From Holtermannia corniformis (lineage: Eukaryota; Basidiomycota; Tremellomycetes; Holtermanniales), in the NCBI GenBank assembly GCA_001599935.1, contig BCIJ01000001.1, forward strand, positions 374,277-438,276: DNA of 64,000 nt, in the 5' to 3' direction. Positions 10,941 through 22,423 of the stretch are shown one piece after another. Below the pieces are notes generated by a model, which saw nothing but the letters and a program-made list of their open reading frames with translations, was not told the DNA's origin and did no database searches. Made by a program: the position numbers and the translations under genes. Numbering within the stretch: the stretch's first letter is position 1; each line of letters begins with the position of its first letter.

Positions 10941-11387
10941 TACTGACATTCTCCGCCTCGTAGGCTACTGCAATTGACTACCCGGACGGCATCCTCCCAA
11001 TTTAAACAACATTCTTTGTATTCGCAGGTTGAACCTCAGATTGTAATTCATGGCTTCATGCTGCTTCACTCTAACTCGTGCACTCGTCACGAAACAACTG
11101 CAGGAACCTCCCACACCGCGCCAGAGGTCTGCCGTGCAGGGGCAGCTTGATTGACGGCGTGCCAAGTACCTTCAGCGAGTCTCAGTATCTATGCCCCCGG
11201 CGCCTTCTTGCTTAGCATAGCGCTACTCGATGAATACAAGGCGAAGGCTTCCGTGAGGCGGCCTTGCATGGGCGTCAACCCGTCCGTGTGTACGTCCATG
11301 CACACACACCACGCGTGCCCATGCTCGCTGTAGGTAAGCAGCTTGAGACCTGCACGCATAGGGCCATTCGATCATGCATGTGCAAAC
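10941..11387. other. Intergenic, no gene seen
   Basis: It contains a short CA-rich stretch (about 11295-11312) and only short stop-bounded frames. It probably includes the 3' untranslated region of the transporter to the right. Confidence 0.5.
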
Positions 11388-13684
11388 TCAAGCTGACACC
11401 GGGGGGTTCTCTGCTTCTGCTTCCTCTTCTTCTTCTTTCCGATCATGATGCACCTCGTGCTGCTTGATTGGCAGACTCGACAGTAAGGTTGCGAATGCCA
11501 CAGCTGCGCCGAGCACGAAAGTTACCCGTAGGCTATCCGCGTACGCTTCCACGGCTTTGTCCTGCTCACCGGCAGGAAGGTCGAAAATGGCCGCCTTCGA
11601 GTGGAGGATAGCTCGGATGATCTAGTTGACATGGATCAGATACGCTGTGTTGATGCGTCTTACCTCATCCCCATGTTCGGTATTTTGAAATCGTTTGTGC
11701 AGTTGGGACACGAGCACTCCCATCTGCACAGACGATCCCAAGCTGATCCCAAGGGTACCACCGAGGCCGCGCACACTGTACATAACTGCAGTCGCCTTGG
11801 GCTATATGCGTCAAGTCAGTGCGAGTTTCTTCACGCAGGCGCAAGGTGACTTGCCATAGCGGCCGCGTCGACAGAAGTAATAAGCGCAACTATCGATGGT
11901 CAATCACCGTCTGCTGTAGCGACACTTGTACGAGCCGAGGGCGCAGCAGAGGAACATTGCGTAGCCTAGACCGGCGGGTAGAACGTCAAGCCAGTATTCC
12001 CACATGGACGATTGGGCGCTCCACATCGCGGCACGCAGGAGGCTGCCGATTGCCATGATAAGTCCGACCATGCCGACAAGACGATACTGGCCGGTTGACC
12101 GTATGTACCTGTCATGCATCAGTACCGCGGCGTCTCGTTTAGAGCAAACATACTGTCCGGCAAAGAGAGTGCCTACACCCATGGCAAGGCTCAGCGTTAT
12201 GAGTGACGTGCCCGTCACAGCTGCGGAGGCTTGCAGAACGACCGAGAAATAGATTGGACTGGAACATCAGCTATGCGCGCTTGGGCGGGTGTGAACCTGC
12301 TCACATGTGGTACACCTGCGAGGGTTTGTTCAGCTGACGTCAAGATATACAGCTTGACACTCACGAATGATTGGTTCACAAGGCTGAGCAGAACGTTACT
12401 GAGGTAGATGCTCACCAGTGTTCGCGTCTTGAACAGCGACAGGGGAACGATAGGGTGTGGTACTCGGCTCTCTACCAGGATGAAAAGGCCACCGGTCAAA
12501 AAGCTGACAAGGAGTAGTCCCCATACCAGAGGCGAGCTCCAAGGATGGAGGAATGATGTATGGAAGGAAAAGCCGAAGAGTAGCGCGGTGATTGAGCTGA
12601 CCAACAGTAAGGAGCCCACGTAATCGAAGGCGGCCAATGCGGAGAGGAAGTTTGTGTGGGTCGGCGCAATCGGTGGTTCGGGAAGGAGAATGAACGCAAT
12701 TGCCATCGATACGAGCAAAAGAGGAAGCTACACAATTGGTCAGCGGACGAAAACAGGGACTCGCAAGCTGAAGCTGACTTGAATGTAGAATGCGGCCGGC
12801 CAGCCGATGCTGCTATCGGCGAATTTTCCAGCTACAGGTCCCCCGAGGGCGGCTCCGATGCCAAATGCAATCATAACCCAACCTGTGAAAGTCAGCACAG
12901 GCAACTGAACACCTGGTCCAGTCAAGCGCGCCTTGAAAGTAGCCACGATCTCTGAGAGGCACAAGGTCTGTACATACAACTGTGGCATCGTCGTCATTGG
13001 ATGTCGATCTGGATGCCGTAGCAAACTGACCAGCTGAAACAACCAAGAGCCCTCCTCCACCAAACTATAGGCGTAGCGCATATCAGCCTGGTCCCTATTG
13101 CCAGAATGACTCACCCCTGCGAGTGCCCTTGCCGCAATGAGCCAACCCATGCTGGGGGCGAAGCCACAAAGTATCGTACCGAGTCCGAAAAGCGCACCAG
13201 CTGTACCAGCTGCAACCTTTCTGCCGAGGGAGTCGAGCAGCACACCGTATAGCGGTATACCGGCGGTGTTCGTAAGACTAAAGGCTGAGCCGAGATACGA
13301 TGCTAACTCGGCATGATTGAAGCTACCATTGCTATCAGTGCGATCCAACAGCAGGTCAACAATGTACGATGAGCTGACCGTTGGCGCTATGGTCGGCACA
13401 GCTGTACTTTGGAAGGCAAAGACGAAGTTGCCGAGCCTACGCATGTCAAAACTCACTCGTTGACTTGGAAGCCCAACGTACCATAGACCGCCTCTGCGTA
13501 GCAGCGCATCAGTCGCGCCGCATCAAGAGCCGCGGACTCACAGTAGGGTCCACTGTCTCCAGCCTGACAGGGTCTTGGCGCTTTGAACATTCTCATCTGC
13601 CGACGCAGCGCCGACCGTTTCTTCGGGGCTGACAAATCGCTCCAGGCGATCTGCACTTGCGAGAAGAGGCGTTCGCTCGGTCAT
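11388..13684 (-). CDS. MFS multidrug/H+ antiporter-type transporter (DHA2-like)
   Basis: Plasma-membrane or vacuolar proton-coupled exporter of the 14-TM drug or basic-amino-acid type. The ATG at 13684 gives MTERTPLLASADRLERF, typical of the family. Landmarks: STAVPTIAPTVSS (TM1), ELASYLGSAFSL, PLYGVLLDSLGRK (motif A), RALAG, DLVPLRDRGYFQG, GIGAALGGPVAGKFAD (motif C region), then WPAAFYIQ and further TM helices. The end is Glu-rich and finishes PPVSA before the stop at 11388. About ten introns interrupt it, including a 12-nt exon at 13482-13493 and a probable GC-AG intron at 12883-12931. The substrate is unknown. It marks the right border of the accessory block. Confidence 0.88.
13482..13493 (-). 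other. 12-nt microexon of the MFS transporter
   Basis: Its donor GTACGT (13476-13481) and acceptor CAG flank 12 nt that, joined to neighbours, read LLGGLWLGNFVFAF, the expected first transmembrane helix. Without it the N-terminal exon (MTERTPLL...) does not meet TM1 in frame. Confidence 0.7.
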
Positions 13685-13868
13685 CGCGCGCAGAGGCAGG
13701 TGAGGGAGCGATCTTCATGGATCGCCAGCGGTTCGTATCTGTGCTGATCAATCGTCATCTAGTGGCACATCTCGTCACAACGTGTGTCGCGCTCCGGCCG
13801 ACCTCGGCCGGTGGAGGTCATCGAACCAAACACTCCGATCGTGTTGCAGTTCTTCATACAATATCATC

Positions 13869-16800
13869 CTATGTAGACAGATAGCCCACGTCAAAGTCTC
13901 CCGGAAATGCAAGATCAAATACCTCCTCGTTATCAAATCCCTCGAGCGCGTTGGCAGCCTGTCCCCGTCTCTCCATCTCGTGATCCCAAATCCAACGAAG
14001 CGCATCCACCAAACTCTTGATGCCGAAGATGAAGCCGAGGTCGGGCTCGTCCTTGTGCTTCGGCAGGAATCGCGCAAAAGACTTGCCCGTCTTCGGATCG
14101 ATGTCTGAGACATATCCCTTGCCCAAGTCCAAGCCGTCTTCGACGCCCTTTGGGTACGGTACCAGGTCCTGGCCGGTGGTAGTGTGCGCAAAATCCACTA
14201 CGCGGATATTGACCTCGCCTTTATGTCGCTTGTTACTGGCCGAACTGGCCTGTGCATGGTGATCCGCACTACGACTCCGTCGTTGTGGAGCGGACGACTC
14301 GGTGGCGTGCGAGCGGTGATGGCGGTGGCGATGCAGAGTATAGTCTTCGATAGCCGACTGCTGAGCCGGGGTATGCTGGACGATCTTGGCAAAATGATCT
14401 TGAACGTCCTTGTCACCATCATAGATGAATAACAGCGAGCACCCATAGAACCGGAACCCATCCAATTTGCGGATGATAGCCGCCAAGTTGTACAGTTTTT
14501 GAATGATCAATGGGATTTGCTCGGCCAGCAGATCTTCGCCGTTCGACAAGAACGCGGACAAAACTCGGCTGAAATCTTCCGTCTTGACCTCGCGACCCTT
14601 GTACTTGTTGTGCGAGATGAATTGCCCAGTACGACTGTTCCACACCTGGCGAGATGTTAGGACCATGTAATCAACATTCTGAGACGTACCTGCATCCCAC
14701 ACATGCGCACGCCCAAGGTGCGGCTGGTGGTACGGTCGCATTTCTTCCGTTGACTCTTTTTCTTGAGTGGTGTAGCATCGTACCCGTATTGTCTTGTGCC
14801 CATCTTGAGATCCAACACGCAGGGGTGCTTCAGACGCCCCGTCAAGTCCTCCATGAAGATGAAGAACTCTTGTCGAGATATATCTTCGGCCGCCGACGAC
14901 GGATGAATAGACGGTGAAGGGGGAAGGGAGAGGCTGTTCGAAGCGGGTGTTGCGACTGCATCGCTTTGTATCGCCACCGGGGCCGCAGTGTGGGCAGCAG
15001 CCGACTGCACGTTCGGCGGCAAGCGTTTCGACCGCATTTGCAAAAGAGGCTCCTCCGGGTCCACTGGAGAGTTTGCGTCTTCGTTCTCCTCCATCATAAA
15101 CAGCCCAAGCTCCTCGCTGTCACCACGACGGCTGCGGCTGCGCGAAACGGTGCGCGATGACCTGCAGCGAGAGGGTGCACAGATCACAACGTCCGATTGG
15201 ACCCGCCGTATGTGGTCTGCCGCGCCCTCGTAGGAGCCTTGGCGCAAATCAACGCTGCCCGTCTGTCGACCATAGGCTCCGCGACGATCCGAAGCACTGA
15301 GCTGTGATAGCCGCCGGTGACGCTCCTTCGAGTGTGGTTGAGAATGCGATGAGCCGCTGTGCTCAAGCTCATCGATCTCGTCCTCATCCAGCAGCCGCCG
15401 TCCACATCGTCCGCCCTTTTTCTGGAGCCGCTTGAGGATCGTAGCGAACACGTGGTCTTTGAGTTTGGTGTTGACAGCCGTCGATCCAGTCCCACCAAAA
15501 GCAGGGTGCGGTGACGCCGTCCCACTCGCCGTGCCCCGGTCGTCAGGGTTGATGAACAGCCCATCCAGCCGACCGCGCGTGTGTAGAATAGGCGATGAAA
15601 TGGTATGATGCAGTGGAGAAGTGATCGGTGAAGGAGCTGGGGTAGACGGATACCTTGGTATGACTGTCGGCGTGCTGTTGGACGAGCGCAAGGTACGACG
15701 CTCTGGCGAAGGCGTTACCATATCCTCCTCACGGATGACCGGAGACATGGCTAAAGATGGGCTCTTGGGTATTGAGCTGGTCGAATTGTACGATGACGAG
15801 AAGTCTGTGCGATGAAACTCTTGAGACCGAGCTGAAGATGGTCGCAGGGTCCGACGCGAGTCATAGCCGCTCCTTGCGTCGTCGTCTTCGGAAGCGGGTG
15901 TGTAGGCTGATCGACCCCTGCGTCCACGTTCGCGCTCGTTACCTGCCTTGAAGAGCCAATCTGGCACTACATGCCTGTTGAAGTCGAGTGACACTTCCGG
16001 GATCTCGACTCCGTTGCTCTCGTGGTACGGACTTGCGGCCGTGGCCGAGGCGGTTTTGCGCAAACTAGGACGGGAAGGTGAATCGACCCGAGGTGAGTCC
16101 CGATCCGAACGTAGAGCGGGAGAGTGGGTCTCTCGGTGTGGCGCAGGCGTCCCCCGGCCGTCCAGCGGCGTCATCGAGCCCTCGGTCCCAGCACGAGGCT
16201 GCCGACGATAATTGACGAGCATGACGCCAAGGTAGCGAGGGATGAAAGCAAGCAAGTCGGGCGCGAGCTGCTCTACCGCTTCGTAAAAGATATTCTCTCG
16301 GCTCACGAGAGGCTATTCAACATCAGTATCTAGCAATCACGCGCCAACTCTACGAACCTTGCACACAGCTCTACGCGTAAACTTGTAGATTGAGCTGTGA
16401 CCGCCCACGGCATGGCTGAAAGGTTGAAGTGGAACTGTCATCCGTGCCTCTCGCTCTCGTTCGTCATCACTCTCATCATCCCCTTCGCTCCGCCAACCCC
16501 TCTCACTGGCGCCCCTGTCGGGTTCGTCTATGTCCGTGCCGGAGGCACTGCCTGCACCACCTGACTCATCCGAGTCGGACTCGGTCGTCCACCCGCTCGT
16601 CTCGCCTTCGCAGCTACTACCTGAAGTGGTAGAGCTAAGGAGCGTCTCCTCGAGAGACGGCTGAAGCGCACCGAAGGGCGGCGAAACTTGACGCAGCAGA
16701 GGCGATGAGACAATCTGGATGCCGGCACTGGTCCGAACGTCGTCAATAGAGCTATGCGAGGGTGTTCCGTCGTCCAGCGATTGAAGCGGCCTCTTGTCAA

Positions 16801-17827
16801 AAGATAGCGCTTCGAGAACCGTCGCATTGACAGGCTTGGTCGAACGGGGTTTACGTGCACGAGTAGGGGATGATTGCCCATCGCCAGAATGCTGACGCGT
16901 CGGCGGAGACGGCGCTTTGGCACTCCACTTCTCGACCTTGTCCCTCAGCTCGTCCTTGACGTGCCTCAGATCCTGCTTGACAGTGCGGAACAGCGACCGA
17001 TGGTGCTTATCGCCAGTGTCCGAATCCTCGCCATCTCTGTCTGATAGCTCTTCCTCCACAACCTGGCCATGACCCTGACCAAGCCCTAGAGCTTGCGCTT
17101 GCGCTGCTGCAGCCGCGGCGGCTTCTCTTGACTCCTTGAAGAGACCCATGCCCAGGCTGCCCTTGCGTCCGGTTTTGCCCACGACGCGAAGATCCGACTG
17201 CTCCTTTGCTTCGCTGAGTACGCGAACCGCCTGGCGTGGCAGCGTAATCTCCTTGCCACCGACGCCGCGTCGCATCGCTTCGCCGAATGATGCGTCGAAA
17301 TCATCTCCGAGGCCAAGGTTGATGTCGTCCAGATCAAGTTGGGCATGTGAAAGTGAAAACTTGGCATCGGTTGAAAAATGCGATAGGGTGGACGGGTGTG
17401 CGCTATTGCGATGCGTATCCAGGGGAAACAATACAGAGTTGCTGCGCGGACGATGCCGCGTTGGTGTTGTTGTAGGCTTTGATTGACCAGGCCGGTGTGT
17501 CGTACTCGAGCCTGGCGAAGATGGACGTATAGAGGAACCAGTCGTAGTGCTTGATGCAGCCGATGCGGAACGAAATATTGTTGTGGGACGGTATGTTAAT
17601 GGGCCCGCGCCAAAGTCTCTGCTCGAGACCGAGTTCTGGCGCTCATCACTTGACCTAAAGGTGCCGCCGATCGGGCGCAGCGAGACGGTGGCGCTTACAT
17701 TCTGGCGATCGAGACCCGGCCGCTCACGCTCCTTGCCCTTGTACTTTGATGGTTTGTGACGAACGAGTTGGGGCGGCAACGGGGCCAAGGCGACATCTTG
17801 GTCATATGATTGGGAGGGAGAAGCCAT
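13869..17827 (-). CDS. KCS1: Inositol hexakisphosphate kinase
   Basis: Makes inositol pyrophosphates (5-PP-IP5) from IP6 and ATP, controlling phosphate, stress and vacuole signalling. Three exons (16358-17827, 14690-16312, 13869-14645) join in frame to 1289 aa. The long N-terminal two thirds are Ser/Pro/Arg-rich and disordered, as in fungal Kcs1. A conserved piece [13 protein letters not shown] lies before the first intron. Exon 2 ends with the inositol-polyphosphate-kinase signature [14 protein letters not shown] (P-x3-D-x-K-x-G). Exon 3 holds [11 protein letters not shown] and RVVDFAHT, which carry the SLL and IDF-type ATP/metal residues. Introns are 45 and 44 nt. Confidence 0.95.
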
Positions 17828-18534
17828 TTATCGGGGTGCGTTGGCTGGAACCTAGAGAGCAGCTGTATCTGTGTGAGTAGATATGTAAGAGCTACAGGGT
17901 ACATACTGTAGAACAGCAAACAGAACCGACCGAAGGCTTGTCTGCCGCCTCGCATGTCAGGCAGGCTTGTTGCCTGATAACGGTTTAGGATTCAGATCTG
18001 CGCTCGACACGGATAGTAGTCGTGTCTAACGAAGCATGTTAACAGTGGCATTTGGCCGTTGGGGACCTGTGTCTATCAAAGAAGCCCACTCACACGTTGG
18101 GTCTGGGAATGCCGCTAGGCGGACGAACGTGTTGATACGGGGGTGGAGGTCGAGCAGGGCGCTCACTCAGTTGTGCAGTGTCTCTCTGAGAAGCCCCAGA
18201 ACAGCGTAGCTATCCCTCCGCTGTGTCGGCGATCCTTCCTTGCTTGCCAAATGGTTTCCGTTTGTGTCAATGTCGGTTGCTACTCGTTGCGCGGGAGCTT
18301 GACTGGTCACGCTCAGGGCGCGGGTCGATGTAGGTGCGCCGGCGACGTTATTGGGATGCCTACAGCGGGTTTTTAGGCTTGCTGCACCTCCACATGAGCA
18401 ACGCGTGCTCGCTTGGACCCAACACCGACAAGGCAAACAATCATCACCGGTCAAACAAGTACTGACAAGACACAGGTGGGTTGCCTCATGATATATCGAC
18501 GCAAAGCTGCTGCTCGGAGATGTTTGGCTGATCC
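17828..18534. other. Intergenic, divergent promoter region
   Basis: 707 bp between divergent starts of KCS1 and the M13 peptidase. Only short frames without good starts are seen. No tRNA or repeat was recognised. Confidence 0.5.
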
Positions 18535-21500
18535 ATGCCGTATCCGCAGCGTCCCAACATGGCCGAACCGCGGCCGTCAACTGATCAGGGTAAGTGCAGC
18601 ACCTCGGCAAGTCATATCAAGTCCAGGGGCCATCGCCGTCTCTTGCTCGGAGAACGATCTGCTCAAGGTGTTGACTCATGCTTACAGAAGATGCGCCGCT
18701 CCTTCGCAACCACGACGAGGCGGAACAGCCCGAAGACGACTCGCGCAACAAGGGCTTCTTTGCAGCTGCTTTGGCTCGAACCGGGGCTTTGACGTCTCTC
18801 GAGAAGCTCTTGATTGCCATCGCGCTTTTGCTCCTGATCCTCACAAGCACTTTCATCGGCCTCTTCGCTGGCGCCGAGCACAAGGTTCACAAGGAACGTC
18901 AAAAGGGGCACCAGACGGTCACGACGACAGTCACCAACACTGCATCTAGTACGCACACCGCAACGGGTACGAGCTCGGCGGGACATGGAAAGCCCACAAG
19001 CAAGCCAGAGGTGGTGCGTGTGGTTGCGTATCGACGAAGCACTTGTTGAAGATGGCCCAGCCTGTTTGTGTTACCCCGGAATGCGTCCTGCTCTCGGCTT
19101 CCATCTTGTCATCGCTCAACACGACTGTCAACCCGTGTGACGATTTCTACGAGTTTGCCAGTGCGTTGCATCGACTTATCGTATTCTCAGATCTGACAAT
19201 AGCAGCTGGCGGGTGGTCGGCCACTCACTCCATCCCTCCGTCAAAGGGCATTTATGGCTCCTTCAATGAAGTTGCCGACCGCAACAAAGTGCGTCGTACA
19301 AAGACATTGATTCTAACCTGTGACTGATGCTCTGCCTCTGTCAACAGAAAATCATCCAGGCCGTACTTGACGCGATCCCCTCAATGGATACTGAAATCTC
19401 AACGCGGTCGGCTGAAGATGACAATCTGTACAAGCTCAAGTTGTTCTACGAGAGTTGCACCAACACCGTAGGTCAAGTTGCTTTGTCAACCGCCAATGCT
19501 CAATGCTCGATAGGACCGCCTCAATGAACTCAAACTGAAGCCTCTTTTGCCACTTGTGGACAAAGTGCTTGACCTCTTTGGCGCGTTCGACGTCCGTCCG
19601 GCTCTCGAAGAGGTCATGGACGACAGAGAGGCCTGGGATGGGTCGTACACCGACGACTATGTAGCGCCAGAGCAATTGCGCGCCAGCGTCATCGATCACG
19701 ACACCAAGCAGGACTTTGCCAAGCGTGGCGGCGTTTCACAAAAGCATGCCAAAGTCGACGAGACGGTCCAAGCTCAAGAGATAGTGACGAGTGACAGGAA
19801 GGACCGATTGACGTCGGTTCTTGCGTTTTTGCATTCGCGAGGTGCGCCTGCATCGTGCCGATTCGAACGGCCTGACGATTTGCAGGGGTCGAAGCGTTGC
19901 TCAGTTTCAACATTGAGGGCGACGCTGGTGGAGATGACCCCCAGCTGCAGAGTCTCTGGTTCTACCAGACGTCCGGAGGCCTGCCCTCAAAGGTGCGCAT
20001 TTGACCTCCATCCTTGCGCCAGCTTGACGTCGTACAGGAATACTACAAGGAGCACAAGCTTCTCGACCTGTACCAAGACGTGATCGGGAACATCCTGTTC
20101 CAACTCGCTAACAACACCGACGCTACTTCGGTCGATGATGTGTGGCCATGGCCGTTCCCGGGTCGCGATGACAAGCCGGAAAACCCCCCGGCCGTTGACA
20201 AGGACAAGGAGCGCGCGAAGCGCATGCACGCGCTTGCTCGCAAGGTAGTAGCATTTGAGAAGGAACTCATGGAGGCCGGCGCCGATCCGTGCGTCTCGGC
20301 CAGATTTCGCAAGTTATCACGCTGATGACTCTGCTGCAGCGAATTCCTGTACAACCCAACATACGCATACAACCCGTATGCCACCTCAAAGGTCTCCAAG
20401 CACCTGCCCTTCCTCTCGATCCCCTCATACATATCGACCTTTGCGCCGCGTAGCTTCCCCGAGCAAATCACCGTCACGTATCCACCGTACCTCAAGGCGG
20501 TGTCGCAGCTCGTCGCGCAGACCCCCGACCACGTCGTTTCGGGCTACTTTGTCACGCGCCTCGCGCTGACCTACGCGTCGGAGCTAGGCGCTGATGTACC
20601 GGTTCGCAAGGAGTATCAGCGACTTCAGGACGTTCTAAGGGGCACCAAACCTGGAGCAGAGGAGGATCGTCAGGATGTGTGCTTGGCCGCAGTCGACGGC
20701 GTCGTAGGGTACCTCGCGGGTGCTGAATATGTCAAGGAAGCGTTCCCGCCGAGCGCAAAGAAACAAGCCGAGGACATCATTCTCTGTAAGTTGCCAGCCA
20801 TGCGAGACCTGGAACTGATGTTAACGTCTAGCGATCATTGATGCTTTCCAACAGAAGCTTCCTCATGTTGAGTGGATGGACGAGTACTCGTACAAAGCTG
20901 CGCAGAAGAAGGCCGCCTCGATCGTGCCCAAGATTGGATACCCTTTGTCGCCAAACACGACCGACCCCACTGCATTGCGCACTTATTATGGCAGACTACA
21001 AATTGGCCGTGATGACCTCTTTGGCAATGTCGTTCGCGCCGAGTGAGTAACTTGGGCTGCCTCGATAGTGTGCTGAATGCTTGATAGAATGCTGGCGGAA
21101 GCTCGCGCTTGGGTGGGCTTTAATGAGCTATAATCGTGGCTAAGGTTGAATCGATCACAGGCCACGCTCGGACGTCTTCGTGATTCACAGACATGGATGG
21201 TGAGCAGTCGATGTTAAGGTATATTGGCGTAGTTTACTGACAACGTATGCAGGACATGGTCCCGCAAAGTCGGTTGATTTCTCACTGACCGCTAGCGTGA
21301 TCCTTACTAGACCATCATAGCCGTCAATGCCTACTTCAGCCCGACCGACAATGAGATTGTCTTCCCTGCTGGCATTCTCCAACCGCCCTTCTTCGACCCT
21401 AAAGTGCCGGCAAACCTGAATTATGGTGCCTTCGGCGCCGTGGCTGCGCATGAGCTTACCGTGGGTGTGGCGGGCTTAAGCGTACGATCTATGGCTGACC

Positions 21501-22250
21501 GCGGGCAGCACGCGTTCGACAACTCGGGTGCTCAGTATGACGAGAAGGGAAGACTCCGCAACTGGTGGTCGAATGTCGGTGTTCTGTTCACGCCGTGTCA
21601 CGCGATACCTGACTTCTGGAAAGGACACCATCAAAGCGTTCAATGAACGGGCTCAGTGTGTCGCGCGGCAGTACAACGAGTACTATGTACTTGACGACGA
21701 GGGACGCAAGGTCCACGTTAATGGTAACGTCGGTATCAGGGTGCATCAATACGGCAACACCGTTGACCTTGCCTGCAGCTTACCAACGGCGAGAACATTG
21801 CCGACTCTGGCGTTGCACAGGCATACGCCGCTTGGAAGTCTCACCAGCAGAAGGCCAACAACAAACAGATCAAGCTACCCGGGCTTGAATTCACCGAGTG
21901 AGTGTTGCCAATCATCCCATGTTGCTGGACTGACCCTATCTTCAGGGAGCAAGTAAGTATAGAGTGCTGCACGCCCTGTCATGATCGCTGACATGGATAG
22001 CTCTTCTTCCTCGGCTTTGGCCGGATCTGGGCACAACTCGCCAAGCCTGCCAGTGCCGTCGTACGGGTCAGGACCGACCCACACGCGCCAAACCGCTGGC
22101 GTGTGATTGGAACTCTTACCAACAGCAAGGAGTTCCATGAAGCGTTCGGTTGCAAGGTCGGCGACAGAGTGAGTGATTGTCTACGAGTCCATTGCAGGGG
22201 ACTTATCAGACACTTAGATGCGTCCCAAGCACACTTGCGACCTCTGGTAA
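18535..22250 (+). CDS. M13 (neprilysin/endothelin-converting-enzyme) zinc metallopeptidase
   Basis: Type II membrane zinc endopeptidase. A short cytosolic N-terminus ([14 protein letters not shown]) is followed across an intron by an acidic stretch and one TM helix ([20 protein letters not shown], about 18810-18870). A Thr/Ser-rich stalk follows, then the M13 N-domain with [10 protein letters not shown]. The catalytic part contains [19 protein letters not shown], then HELTH (the HExxH zinc site) assembled across an intron at about 21455-21510, followed by [10 protein letters not shown]. The third zinc ligand and Asp are in ENIADSG (about 21790). It ends CDLW, the C-terminal motif of the family. 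More than twelve short introns. Substrates are probably peptides at the cell surface or in the secretory pathway. Confidence 0.93.
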
Positions 22251-22423
22251 GGTCAGAACAGCCCGTTACGAGCGAATGCATGTATCTATGTTGATGGACG
22301 GCTGGCCGCTGAACCCGCGGATCGGACCGGCTCGGCTGACACGTGACCAAAAGTGAGAATTTCCGTGCCACCCGCCGTCCGGTCGTTGTGAAGTGGTGAA
22401 GTTAGCAACAACACTGCAGCATC

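Noticed and set aside
13453..13656. 67-aa minus-strand frame read straight through
   Set aside because: It is the transporter's N-terminal exon and intron read in the wrong frame; the spliced MTERTPLL reading fits the family.
19850..19880. tRNA-like GATTCGAAC string
   Set aside because: There is no matching A box or cloverleaf stems; it lies within the M13 peptidase gene. No tRNA or rRNA was recognised in the window.
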